Below, one piece after another: positions 45,997-57,990 of a stretch of 64,000 nucleotides of DNA. Origin of the DNA: Archivesica marissinica (Eukaryota; Mollusca; Bivalvia; Venerida; Vesicomyidae). The position numbers were made by a program, and so were the translations under genes. Below the pieces are notes generated by a model. That model did not search any database. It had not been told where the DNA came from and saw only the letters and a program-made list of their open reading frames with translations. Within the stretch, counting starts at the first letter, position 1; every line of letters begins with the position of its first letter. The DNA is taken from NCBI GenBank assembly GCA_014843695.1, contig CM026395.1, positions 45,947,270-46,011,269 of the forward strand, in the 5' to 3' direction.

Positions 45997-47095
45997 TTCT
46001 TTATGACTTTGATATGAATTTGAACATGTAATGATAAACTTGTCAATTAATAACACGTAATTACTTTGATATGAATAACATACACGAAAACGATTGAAAT
46101 ATTACCAAGAAACTACAAATATATGTCATCTACTATCTGCCAAATGTGACACTCCGAGACGCTACAGGAAGTAAACAAATTTGCACTGAGTATGCATGCG
46201 TTATTTTCTCATGAGTTGAGCCGTGCTAATCCAGAAATGCAGAAAACGTGATATCATACAAGAAAACACAGCATATCAACCTGAGTGGTAGACGGTATTG
46301 TGGTAGGCAAATACGGCAACAAATAGGCTAAAATTCATATCTACGTAAAATGGCCTGTTATATCTAACGTAAGACTAATGGGTTAATATGGAGCGGTGTA
46401 TGTAATGGCTAGAGATATTCAAAATATGATATGCCTGAAACAAATTTCAAATCCACACATGACTAGTATACAAACATTGTATTATAGTGGTTTAACTTAG
46501 TTAATTTAGGATTAAATAACAGAAAATACGCCAACAGTTTTAACTTATTATTAAAAATAATCCGCAACCATGTATGTATATTTTAGAGGTGTAACTGTTC
46601 GTGTGCCCATTTAAAGACAAGCACCCAATGTCCTAATATGGGCTATTGTCCCTTAAAGCAGCATTACATCGTAATAAAGGATGTTTTGGGTAAAATATAA
46701 ATACTAATATGTGTTTACAAAAATCGAAATGTTCGCTCAGAAACGATAAAATTCCAATAAATTTAAACCGTCGTATACGCGAATTTGTTTATCAACACAT
46801 GAAATTAAAGCACGCACAGCGCGCATGCGTGAAACAACAGAGGATGTAGAAAACAACGTATATATTTTGAACATGAAAGACTATCTATCTATTGTGCAAA
46901 ACCCCAATTTGCACGAAATGTTTATTATTGTTATATATAAATAGTAATGTATTATATAACTACATTAAACTGTTTCTATACATGGCCAAATGTTTACCAT
47001 GTAATATATATATATTTGTTTTATGCATAATCGTCTGCTATTATTTTCGCGCCTAAAATTATCAATCTCGCTTCGCGCGGGAAATGACTTAAGAT
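45997..47095. other. No gene recognised
   Basis: AT-rich DNA with no coding frame or repeat recognised. Confidence 0.4.
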
Positions 47096-48040
47096 GTTAG
47101 GCCTAATCTCAGTTTATCAAGGCCGTGGTTGCAGGTGTCCAGTTATGTAATACAAAGGCACCGAACTGGTTTGATGGTGTAATATTAGATAACAGGCCGT
47201 GGTTGCAGGTGTCCGAAACAGAGTTTCGGCGAACCACCAGAAGGTGATTAAAAGTTAATCTAATCAGAAACAGTGATTAGATTATAGTGATATTGAGTAA
47301 TGACGGATTAGAAAGATTGGATGTTAAATATATTGTGTAAGCGCATAGTCGGCTCACACAAATGGATTGTTAAATAAGCTTTTAATGATACGATGTATAT
47401 ATATATAGATCACTGATTATATATATATGGATCTTTCTGATGCCAATTTAAACAAGATATTATATAGAAGAAATGTAATACTGTGTTGAGTTATCATTAA
47501 TACATATAATAACGAAGAAACCCCCTAGACAACTCCAGCGAGTCTACAATAGGATAGACACTGGTAAGAGCCGTAGCAACCGAGACATATTATTACGAGA
47601 AGAAAAAGGAGAGTTTGCGACAATTGGGACGCTCGTCCGGGATTGGAAATAAAGAATAGGTGACATATCGTGACATATTGTGAAGGACACTAGGATTTAT
47701 ACATGAAGAATACAAGGGACTATTAATTAACGTGGGAAAACAGAAGTGCATGCGAGACAGTGTTAGAATTTGGAAATAAGTGAAAGACGTCAACGAATTA
47801 TTAAATTAATGAAATGGATTAAATTATTGGAAATGTGCAAACTTTGAATATGTGATAAATTATATATTGGATTAACGGACGAGACAGACTTCGGTAAGTA
47901 CCAGTTTTTCTTTTCATAGAGGCTTAATATTATCATTAAAATTATATTAGTGATTTACTTCCTTTTATTGAACTCAATTCTATAATACATTTGGAGATAC
48001 ATTCTGGGGATTAAAAATTTTGGGAAAATAAAAAAATAAA
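47096..48040 (+). mobile_element. Candidate 5' LTR, primer-binding site and leader
   Basis: At 47628-47643 GACGCTCGTCCGGGAT resembles the primer-binding site of tRNA-Pro-primed elements, except for one extra base near the 5' end. It follows GCGACA, a plausible LTR end (CA). The LTR start is not clear; TGTTAGGCC at about 47094 is one option. GGCCGTGGTTGCAGGTGTCC occurs twice (about 47122 and 47201). The leader runs to the gag start at 48041. The 3' LTR is not in the window, so the LTR call is inferred from position. Confidence 0.45.
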
Positions 48041-48781
48041 ATGGCTACAACTAGGAGTGCTAATAAGGAAACTGAGGGGCCGGTTCACCCCGACTTGCAG
48101 ACAACAGGTGATGAGATATGGGACAAATTAATGAGACTTCCCTTCTTTAATCAAGCAAATCTGGAACGTCAGGGTGAGATTTATGAGAAAGAAAGAGAGA
48201 GGGAAAGAGAGAGGGAAGAAGTAAAACAAAGAGAGAGAGAAAGAGAGAGGGAAGAAGTAAAACAAAGAGAAGAAAGAGAGAGGGAAAGAGAAGAAAGAGA
48301 AAGAGAGAGGGAAGAAGTAAAACAAAGAGGGGAAAGAGAAGAGAAAGAAAGGGACAGGGAGGAAAGAATGCAAAGGGAGAAAATGCAGATGGAGATTCGC
48401 CTGAGAGAAATCCAGAGAGATCAGGAATCTCAGCAAAATAACCCCCTCCATACAGATAATAGGCCCTCTAAGACAAACATTTCTGTTCCTATTTGGACCC
48501 AGACTATGAGGCCAGATAAATTCTTCGCAACATGTGAGAGACTGTTCGAAGCTAGCCAGGTCGCCAAACAAACATGTGTGGGCCATATTATAGACAAGTT
48601 GTCCGACAAGGCCAGAAATATATATGCCACTCTTCCTGTCCAAGACGCTAATAATTACGATACCCTCAAGGCCGCCATCTTGGATGAATATAGACTCTCA
48701 CCCACTGTATATAGAAAGAATTTCTTCTCTTGGGTAAAAAGAAACCTCAGCAGACATATTCCGAATTCATTAAGGAATTAA
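48041..48781 (+). pseudogene. gag: LTR-retrotransposon gag (Gypsy, SCAN-like), frameshifted
   Basis: The frame opens at an ATG in good context (A at -3, G at +4) and runs 246 codons. Residues 45-125 are a long Arg/Glu-rich charged helix built on GAGAGA-type DNA; residues 150-235 form the gag core, with conserved features such as F at the start of a CERLFEAS helix, a KL.DKAR segment and a YDTLKAAIL.EY segment, typical of Gypsy gag proteins with a SCAN-like domain. Near 48735, in a run of A, the conserved frame changes: the gag core carries on in another plus frame from about 48739 until the gap at 48825, while the first frame ends at 48781. A one-base deletion explains this, either real decay or a sequencing error. 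Pol would lie in or beyond the gap. Confidence 0.8.
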
Positions 48782-48824
48782 GGGAGCAAATGACTCTATG
48801 GACGGAGAACAATGATCCGAGCGA

Positions 48825-49824
48825 NNNNNNNNNNNNNNNNNNNNNNNNNNNNNNNNNNNNNNNNNNNNNNNNNNNNNNNNNNNNNNNNNNNNNNNNNNNN
48901 NNNNNNNNNNNNNNNNNNNNNNNNNNNNNNNNNNNNNNNNNNNNNNNNNNNNNNNNNNNNNNNNNNNNNNNNNNNNNNNNNNNNNNNNNNNNNNNNNNNN
49001 NNNNNNNNNNNNNNNNNNNNNNNNNNNNNNNNNNNNNNNNNNNNNNNNNNNNNNNNNNNNNNNNNNNNNNNNNNNNNNNNNNNNNNNNNNNNNNNNNNNN
49101 NNNNNNNNNNNNNNNNNNNNNNNNNNNNNNNNNNNNNNNNNNNNNNNNNNNNNNNNNNNNNNNNNNNNNNNNNNNNNNNNNNNNNNNNNNNNNNNNNNNN
49201 NNNNNNNNNNNNNNNNNNNNNNNNNNNNNNNNNNNNNNNNNNNNNNNNNNNNNNNNNNNNNNNNNNNNNNNNNNNNNNNNNNNNNNNNNNNNNNNNNNNN
49301 NNNNNNNNNNNNNNNNNNNNNNNNNNNNNNNNNNNNNNNNNNNNNNNNNNNNNNNNNNNNNNNNNNNNNNNNNNNNNNNNNNNNNNNNNNNNNNNNNNNN
49401 NNNNNNNNNNNNNNNNNNNNNNNNNNNNNNNNNNNNNNNNNNNNNNNNNNNNNNNNNNNNNNNNNNNNNNNNNNNNNNNNNNNNNNNNNNNNNNNNNNNN
49501 NNNNNNNNNNNNNNNNNNNNNNNNNNNNNNNNNNNNNNNNNNNNNNNNNNNNNNNNNNNNNNNNNNNNNNNNNNNNNNNNNNNNNNNNNNNNNNNNNNNN
49601 NNNNNNNNNNNNNNNNNNNNNNNNNNNNNNNNNNNNNNNNNNNNNNNNNNNNNNNNNNNNNNNNNNNNNNNNNNNNNNNNNNNNNNNNNNNNNNNNNNNN
49701 NNNNNNNNNNNNNNNNNNNNNNNNNNNNNNNNNNNNNNNNNNNNNNNNNNNNNNNNNNNNNNNNNNNNNNNNNNNNNNNNNNNNNNNNNNNNNNNNNNNN
49801 NNNNNNNNNNNNNNNNNNNNNNNN
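48825..49824. other. Assembly gap of exactly 1000 N
   Basis: All bases are N. The round length suggests a placeholder, so the true size is unknown. It cuts the gag region of the retrotransposon. Confidence 1.
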
Positions 49825-50497
49825 GAGATTGCTTGACTTGTTTTAACATACATCATTGCGTATTACACACGCCAGGTATCTCACCAGGGAGAGTCAGTAT
49901 GCACATCATACTAACACATTTCACATATTATAAATGTATGATTGTATGTGCTTCATTATAACACACCTAATATATATACATAGTAATTAACATTAGACAT
50001 ATCTATATATAGCTACCATGATAGCACTATGAAAGCATGTGTTGCCTTTGAAGGAATGCTTTTTAGTTTATATGCAAACACGCTGTCTAATATTTGAAAC
50101 AGTGTCATTAATGATACAAACTTAAAATTACTACGATAATTACAATAGTATTTTTTTACACGAAGATTGTGTAGCATAATACATTTAATTACAAAATGAT
50201 ATTCATCTTTTAAAACAAAAACAAAATGGACATACTCGCGTTTATATGCACGTATATATGAATTTCGAGTCAACTTTCACAATCGGAAATAAACAATTAA
50301 GTTTGGAAACGGAATGCAAATTCCATTACTTAAAATAAGTGTTTATTTGTAATAATTTGTAATAACGACCCCATTGGTAATACAATACACAGTTGTCTCC
50401 CTTCCTTACCTTTTTTAAAAACCAAAGCGTATTTAAAAATTAAAACTATATAACATATATTGCGTGTGTGATTATTGTCTCAATCAAACACTTGGGA
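49825..50497. other. No gene recognised
   Basis: AT-rich DNA after the gap. No retrotransposon protein fragment is seen here, so the element must end or be truncated inside the gap. Confidence 0.45.
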
Positions 50498-50718
50498 GTC
50501 GTGATAGCGCATTGGTTCAGGTGCGAAATGCCAGTGGTTCGAGCTTCGTTGGAGCCTTTACGGTTGTGCCCTTAGGCAATGCATTTAAAGTCCACGTTGC
50601 CTCTTATCTCTGCCTCGTGGCGATGGATTCCAGCAGGAATGAGGTCTCTAGAGTGATTAATATAAGTTGTAAGAACTTGTTTCGCAATCGAGTTAAAATA
50701 AATTTGAATAAACTAAAC
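50498..50718 (+). repeat. tRNA-derived SINE, family 2, head shortened
   Basis: The head starts GTCGTGATAGCGCATTGG and then skips to TCAGGTGCGAAATGCC; the B box is TGGTTCGAGCTTCG. The body (TGCCCTTAGGCAATGCATTT, GTGGCGATGGATTCCAGC, AGAGTGATTAATATAAG) and the TTCGCAATCGAGTT tail are intact. Confidence 0.88.
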
Positions 50719-51079
50719 ACTAAGCCACTAATGTGGGAAACGCTCTCAAAGCACGACGATTGATACATGCGATAGTTGATGTATGTCATTACACATGTGC
50801 AATAATGTGAACTTGGTGATGACTATATTGAAGTATGCGGATGTGACTTAAAATAAAACTAAACAAACAAACGAACGAACGATGCCCCACATACTCGAGT
50901 AGTTCAAAGATTATACTATGCATTATCGAATTGAATACATGTTAGTTCATGCCATAAAACATGCTTTGATTTAAATATGTACATATATATTTAATGTATT
51001 ATTTGCAAACTGCAACATATGTTTACATGTTTGTTTATAAATCAATACACATCCCCGCGTATTACTTACTCTTTGTTGC

Positions 51080-51545
51080 ATACATACTCGTACCTTGTCA
51101 TACATGGGCTTATACAACAATCATAAACTAATCTATTATTATCGTATATACTCGTACCTTGTCATACATAGGCTTATACAACAATCATAAACTAATCTAT
51201 TAGTCTCGTATATACTCGTACCTTGTCATACATAGGCTTATACAACAATCATAAACTAATCTATTAGTCTCGTATATACTCGTACCTTGTCATACAACAA
51301 TCATAAACTAATCTATTATTATCGTATATACTCGTACCTTGTCATACAACAATCATAAACTAATCTATTATTCTCGTATATACTCGTACCTTGTCATACA
51401 TAGGCTTATACAACAATCATAAACTAATCTATTATTCTCGTATATACTCGTACCTTGTCATACAACAATCATCAACTAATCTATTATTCTCGTATATACT
51501 CGTACCTTGTCATACATAGGCTTATACAACAATCATCAACTAATC
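51080..51545. repeat. 62/47-bp tandem repeat, about 8 copies, inside repeat R2
   Basis: Units contain ATACTCGTACCTTGTCATAC and ACAATCATAAACTAATCTAT. Long units add a TAGGCTTATA segment that short units lack. The right edge runs directly into the R2 repeat at 51540, and part of the unit matches R2 at about 37775-37811, so the array grew inside an R2 copy. Confidence 0.9.
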
Positions 51546-51860
51546 TATTATTCTCGCGCTTCTTTTAACATCCAAAACTATTTACTACAATATTTATAGC
51601 TATTTATAATACAATAACTTCTGAAATTCTTTACCATATACCGAGAATAAACTGTACATATTTTCATTGTTATGTATATTATTCTCCTGCCTATTGCATA
51701 TCATCTAATTGAAAGAGAGAAGAACTATTATATAATACGACTTATTTCGTTAATCGATGCTGTTAAATTATATGTAAACTGTTCATTACTCGATTACATG
51801 TTACACTATTGAAATAAATAATGTTAATTAATATCCACATCTTAAATGAACTCCATATTT
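51540..51860 (+). repeat. Dispersed repeat R2, copy 2
   Basis: Direct-orientation homologue of 37770-38200, diverged by substitutions and indels. Confidence 0.7.
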
Positions 51861-52671
51861 CAAACACGCATTTCTTCCTTAATTTGCACAGATGCCTGTC
51901 AATTTAAACGGAAGCTAAGCTAGCGGTTTTCCCAACTCATTTACAATTACTTAAGACACATTGCATGCCATGCTTCCGTTTCTAACTGCTGAACACAGAA
52001 GTATTTGTCGTAGATTAATGCTTTGAGATAAGGTTAAATTAGCAATATGAACGCATGTAGGTCAAAAACTGACATTTTACGTGGAACAAATATATATCTT
52101 TTGAGAAAATAAATATGCTTAAAAAAACTAAATTACAACTAATTGTTGTAAATGTACATGATAGAAAATAAATATGCTTAAACCAAATCTAAGAACTTCT
52201 TAAAAGGGATATCTAGGAATAAAAGAGTGCACTAGTTAAAGATAAAACATGGTTTATGAAATCCGATATCAATTTTGATCAGATTCCTTATTTAGTCAGC
52301 ATTTTAAAGGTTAAAACGTGTATGATAATTTCCCGACCATTTTGAAGGGATTTGTAACGTCCAGTTCATAATTACTTTTCATTATGTGGTTTCTAAACTA
52401 TTGATTTGCTAGTTTTGTCTGATTTGTTTATAGGCATGGTATACACATCTGAACTGGAATATTAACAATACATCGAGCTTTTACAACAATTTGAATAATT
52501 ACATGTTCCGGTTTTGTTCGTTTGAATCAATATGTAATGTCGCTTGAGAAAATACATTATGTCAGTGGCCGCGTTATTTTAAGCTACAATATTAGTGACT
52601 TTGACCAATTTAGAACATCGGTTGTACCATGGCCCCGCTACCTGTGTCAGCGTACATGAACTTGTGCTGCC
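51861..52671. other. No gene recognised
   Basis: AT-rich spacer. AAAATAAATATGCTTAAA occurs twice (52108 and 52166), a short direct repeat. Confidence 0.4.
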
Positions 52672-53975
52672 TCCGTGGCAGAGTGGTTAATGTAGTTGAT
52701 TTAAAATCACTTGCCTAACACCGCTGATGGTGTTGGAATTCCACTAAGAGTCTAATTCTTTCATGTTACAACGCTATCCATCTGGCTTGCGGTAGGTCGA
52801 TTTCTCTACCCGTGTGCCCGTCCTGCTCTATCCGTGTGCCCGTCCTGCTTTATCCGTGTGCCCGTCCTGCTCTATCCGCGTGCCCGTCCTGCTCTATCCG
52901 TGTGCCCGTCCTGCTCTATCCGCGTGCCCGTCCTGCTCTATCCGCGTGCCCGTCCTGCTCTATCCGTGTGCCCGTCCTGCTCTATCCGCGTGCCCGTCCT
53001 GCTCTATCCGTGTGCCCGTCCTGCTCTATCCGTGTGCCCGTCCTGTCATAGCTCGTGTAGTCCTGCTATATAAGTGTGCCGTCTGAGATATCCGAGTCCA
53101 GTCCCTGATCTACACGCCGTGCCCGATCCGGCTCTTCCGTGTGCCCCGTCAATGCTATATCAGTGCTGGAACGTACCTGCTCCTATCCGCGTGAAGCCTG
53201 CTATATCCGTGTGCCGCTGACTCTATTACGAGTGCCAGTAATGCTCTTATCTGCGTGACAGCCCTGCTATATCCGTGTGCCCGTATGCTTTATCCGTGTT
53301 CCAGTCCTGCTCTAGCCGCGTGCCCAGTCCTGCTCTATCCCGATGTTGACAGTCCTGCTCTATCCGCGTGCACGTCATGCTCTACCGCGTGCCGTCCTGC
53401 TCTATCCGGTGCAAGTCCTGCTTATCCGTGTGACCGTCCTGCTATATCCGTGTGCCAGTCGTGCTATATCCGTGTGACCGTCCTGGTATATCGGTGGTTG
53501 TTGGTGTGCCCGTCGTGCTTATAGCGTGCAGTCCTGGTATATCGGCGTGACCGTACTGCTATATCCGTGTGACGTTGCTATATCCGTGTGCCGTCCTGCT
53601 CTATCCGAGTGCCCGTCCTGATATATCGTGTGCACGTCCTGCTCTATCCGGTGCCGTTAATGCTCTATCCTCGTGCAGTCCTGCTATATCAGTGGCCCGT
53701 ACTGCTATATCAGTGTGCCAGTCTGCTCTATCCGCGTGCCCGTCCTTCTCTTCAGTGTTCCCGTCCTGCTCTATCCGCGTGCCCGTCCTGCTCTATCCGC
53801 GTGCCCGTCCTGCTCTATCCGCGTGCCCGTCCTGCTCTATCCGTGTGCCCGTCCTGCTATATCCGTGTGCCCGTCCTGCTCTATCCGTGTGCCCGTCCTG
53901 CTCTATCCGTGTGCCCGTCCGTGGTTGAACTACTGCTCGGAGTGGCACCCGGAGTATTCATTCACAAATAATAGT
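52672..53975 (+). repeat. Family-3 SINE holding a 22-bp array
   Basis: The head is GCCTCCGTGGCAGAGTGGTT with TGATTTAAAATCACTT. The body reaches CTGGCTTGCGGTAGGTCG and TTTCTCTACCCGTGTGCCCG, where the array begins (about 52805). About 50 units contain CCCGTCCTGCTCTATCCG. The array leaves at about 53928 into TGGTTGAACTACTGCTCG and GAGTGGCACCCGGAG. Units at both ends are almost uniform; the middle (53050-53760) is full of short indels. Open frames over it are repeat translations. Confidence 0.9.
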
Positions 53976-55470
53976 TGGCGAGTCGACATATGAACTAAGC
54001 TGTTCTTAGACTTTAATCTCACAAAACAAAAACAAGCAAGCATTCAGGATAATGATACTCTAGACATGTATACAATTGACCTTTCTGCCGATTTTGATTG
54101 ACAGCTGGCGTTAGCCAATCGCATCGCACCATTCGCGCACACCCCCGGCAACGGTTTATCGCCGCCATCTTGTTAGACAAACAATGCATATTAGACAAAC
54201 TAGTAACGAGTAGACAAATTTGAAAAGGCGTGAATTTGATCGAAAATACGTGTTTTAAATTGTTTTAATGATGTTGAAAATGTGTAGCTTTGGTGTGTGG
54301 GTTAGTTATAGTACAAAATTAGTCGATATCCTGGTGATCGACGTTAAATTCAACCCATTTCAAAATCCTTGGACAAATCTAAAAGTGTGTATATGAACCA
54401 CAAAATACCAGACAGCTGCTTTAAAAACAATGCATCTATAAAAACACCGACTGACCCCATATAGTCATTCTTTTATCGCAAACACAGCAATCAAATTTAA
54501 GCGTGTCACACAGTTTATTGGAAGTAATCAACAATTTACCGGTACATCACAGAGACCGCCACATAATATCCCGTTAGAGGCCTACTGTCAAGATCAAAGT
54601 GTTGCACATCGGAATTTAGCACTGATTGTGCTAAAAATTGGTCAATTATAAAATGTGTGCACACAATTATAGTATTGATTACTACACCGAGTCATTGTTT
54701 TATCGTTCTGTCAGACAAACGAGTTATTTAGTAAAATTTTAATCAAATCTGATAACGAGTGATCGTGATCTGAAATTATTTTTTGAAAAATAATTACAAA
54801 TTAATTAATGCTGTCTGTCATTGACAATGGTGAACAGATGTAGTTACGGGCTGTTTTATTAATTAATGCTGTGTGACAGTGATAGTAGATATCCAGATCG
54901 ATTAATAGGTGACGTTTAATTCGTGCCATTTCAAAACCCAAGACAAATCTTGAAAAATGTCTAAGGTGGATTAAGTTGTGTGGACGACCAGCTGAATACA
55001 TCCAAAATTAATGAAAACATATATATTTGCACATAAGTAAGTTGAAATTAATTTATTTATGCATAATAAAATATTTCGAAAAAATATATTCTGCATTTAT
55101 AGATCTACTGTTCACAAGAGATATGTGAGTATAATGGTGATTAAAATTATACATGTGGTTCATACATATTGTCGTGGATGGTGGACTAGGGATCAGATAG
55201 AAGTAATAGTACCCATGCATGTGCAGAGCTGTGGGATTCCCATATTAGCTCAGTGAACGTACTGGTGTTCAGTTTTTGGGCCTAATGTTCGAGTCTTCTA
55301 GGAGGCATAGGGTCGAGTCTCTCAAGACGGTGGCATATTTCATGTCTTTTAATGTCAAAGTTGACACGATGTGGTTGTTCGGGTGTCAGTGGTTTCGTAT
55401 AACTACTTCTTCGTATACAAGGCAATATAGAGTGAAACATTGTGGTGGATTCGTCTAATAGTATATTATC
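53976..55470. other. No gene recognised; possible diverged repeat
   Basis: Segments at about 54320-54380 and 54888-54950 share GATATCC, ATTTCAAAA and GACAAATCT in order and may be diverged copies of one repeat. TTAATTAATGCTGT occurs at about 54802 and 54858. No coding frame with a recognisable domain. Confidence 0.4.
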
Positions 55471-56197
55471 ACGCCTACGCCAATTATGAGATGGGCTGTT
55501 GACAAATTAATCAAATACTGGAGAATATATTATTTTTCACACCTTGATTGGTCGGCTCAAACATTTGTGATGCTGGCTTGTATGCCCGTGTTTTATCAGC
55601 TTTAGAGCTGAGCCGTGCCATATGTCCAAGCCCTTACATCATGTATAACTATCAATGCTCTTCACATCAATTTCATTACAACCATGGCGTCTATATTTCC
55701 ATGCGTTTTTTGCTGATTATACAATACAAATACAATAAAAAAATAGATACACACTGTAAATTTCATTGTCATTGTATTAATCTATGTACCTTTTTTATGT
55801 AATTTTATGTCATTGTAAATAATTTAATGCTTTGATGTACAATAAATATATTATTTTAATGAATGTCTATGATTTATTTATTCTCCCCCATTCACTTTAA
55901 TTAATCTTGATTAGTGGCCTGAAACCTAGATAGATAATCACTCCTGGTATGGCAAACACACGGCTACATAGTCCCATTCATAATTGTGTCTAATTACCTA
56001 AATAGCTAATAATATTAATATCTGGGTAAAATGAAACTGAGAAATTCCACGGAATTTTATCTAGATTAACTCGATGCAGGTCTGCGTTAGACGCCATTTT
56101 GTTAGATAGCTTGTCTCGCGTAGTTACAGCGAGCACCTGTAACTATGGGGGGGGGGTGCCTAAGTAGCGTTTGCAGAAATGTCAATTAAAGTAAAGC
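55471..56197. other. No gene recognised
   Basis: An 84-codon frame (55548-55802) has no recognisable domain. AATAAA motifs near 55734 and 55846 are in AT-rich DNA and cannot be linked to a transcript. A nine- to ten-G run lies at about 56146. Confidence 0.35.
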
Positions 56198-56428
56198 GTT
56201 TCTTTATTTATTGTGTCGCCCCTTTTGAAAGGGCAAACCTTATGAGACACCTTTTATGGACAGCAGTACTTCCCGAATCCTATTCCTGTAGGACAGGCGC
56301 CAGGCTGGTATAGGTAATCAGTAATAAGTATTTAACTAGCTGGCGGCTCACAAATCGACCATATCAGAATGAACTCGTGACGAGGCGGACGCCTTAACCA
56401 CTAGACCACGGAGACGGTATATCGGATG
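56198..56428 (-). repeat. tRNA-derived SINE, family 5
   Basis: On the minus strand the head reads CGTCTCCGTGGTCTAGTGGT then TAAGGCGTCCGCCTCG (A-box type). The body has GCGCCTGTCCTACAGGAATA and the 3' end CCCTTTCAAAAGGGGCGACA then CAATAAATAAAG. No B box is intact. It is the only copy of this family in the window. Confidence 0.7.
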
Positions 56429-56802
56429 ATATGAAACCAGTTTTGTTGTGTAGCCCAACCTATTTGCATTTTTTCGCCAGATTAAATCGTATACATCAAT
56501 AATAATAAATCCTAATATAATTTCATATTGTTTTCTACGTAGTTCATTGTGTATATACTTGTAATGTAATGTATGAACAAAATGTAATAAAATATTATTT
56601 AAAAAAAAGAAAAAAGAAACAAGTTTTGTTGTGTTTTCGATGAAAATTCGATTTAATGTCTAGTACTTCATTTGATATAAGATTGCCATGTTATATATTT
56701 CGCGTCCATTTTATGCACGCAACTCATTACAAATATCTTTTTCTAGATGAGTGTTACTACATGATCGGGTACGGGCTATGTCTATGCACACTGAAGCGCC
56801 GT

Positions 56803-57006
56803 GTTGTGTGTGTTTACGTTTATTTATCGTCGCTAACGGTTGCTCACATATGAGCGACGCCTCCTGAATATATTAGTCATTTTAGATTTTGGATGATAGT
56901 GCAAATATAGCTCCATTCCAGGTTCTTTTACGTGCACTGTGTAAAACACGACACCATACCTCGGTTTAAAGTCTCGTCTGAAATACTGTATGAGGGCTAG
57001 ACGGGG
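56803..57006 (-). repeat. Family-1 SINE, head truncated
   Basis: On the plus strand TTTATTTATCGTCGCTAACG, GAGCGACGCCTCCTGAA, CCTCGGTTTAAAGTC and CTAGACGGGG are the reverse complement of the family-1 tail, body and head end. Confidence 0.85.
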
Positions 57007-57400
57007 AAATGCTCACGAGGCGGTTGGAAAAACACTGTGTTAGCTAGACTAAGCCGTTTCAATCACTCATAGCTTTAATTGGTAGGGCCCTATATGTCAT
57101 ATATAACATTCGTCACGTTACAAGCGATCGATGTGTGACAAATGTGACCGACACGCAGTAAGATCGACATTCAAATAATATGTGTTTTAATATTTCGTAT
57201 TCAAATTATCGCAGGACCCAGTTTGTTCTTCCGAACAGACAGACGGACAAGCGGAGCTTAAACGCATAGTCCTCTCTGGAGAAACCAATTGAGCAGACGC
57301 GTTAAGCGGAAATACAGCAACTTAAGGAAATGTCTAGATTTGATCCTACGCATCGATTGCTAGTTTTAATTTCCATCCATAGCTCCTGTTAACAAATGTA

Positions 57401-57990
57401 AATACTTCAAATTGCCTTGTTTTGGTTACGAATGTCGTCGCATATATTAGAAATTGAATGTGGTAGATGGAAAGAACCACAAAGTGCACCTTTCAATGAA
57501 AGGAAATGCAATGTATGTAACAAGTTAGAGGATGACTATCATTTTATTATCCAATGCTCACTTTATACTGATTAAAGAACACTTTACATCAAGAAATAAT
57601 ATTGGCATATACCTAATATTTACAAAGTAGTATTTACAATTAGAAACTGAAAAAATATGCAGTTCGGAAATGATCTATACGGTGATAATGCGTCATAGAT
57701 AATTACATATCCAAACAAATCTACTTAATATTGTTTTCAATTCAAAGTTTGGCCATTAACAAATACTAGTTGTAGTATGGCAGAGAAATAAATATAAACC
57801 TGCATTTAATATTGTAATGTTTTAATTGTGTGTGTTGTTTTTGTTTATAATAGTGTCTGTCTCTCCCATAATTGTTTTTCGAGATTAGTGTCCGTCACCA
57901 TATTACCATACATGTTTCACTTTGTAATGTTTTGTATTGATGCTTTGTTCATGGGCCAGAACTGGCTTATTACGAAATAACGATATATCA
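57401..57990 (+). pseudogene. Non-LTR retrotransposon relic, C-terminal end and 3' UTR
   Basis: A plus frame from 57401 reads about 60 codons containing RMSSHILEIECGRW and then KCNVCNKLEDDYHFIIQCSL, the cysteine/histidine motif (C..C....D..H......C) found at the C-terminal end of LINE reverse transcriptases (zf-RVT type). It is broken by in-frame stops at about 57571 and 57592, after which LINE-like residues still follow. Upstream reverse transcriptase and endonuclease are absent, as expected for a 5'-truncated insertion. The rest, up to GGGCCAGAACTGGCTTATTA, may be the 3' UTR; that part is inferred. Confidence 0.7.

Noticed and set aside
48730..49856. Frames across the N gap
   Set aside because: Most of their length is N; only the short gag continuation before the gap has meaning.
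55548..55860. Small gene ending in AATAAA signals
   Set aside because: The frame has no recognisable domain, and AATAAA is common in DNA this AT-rich.
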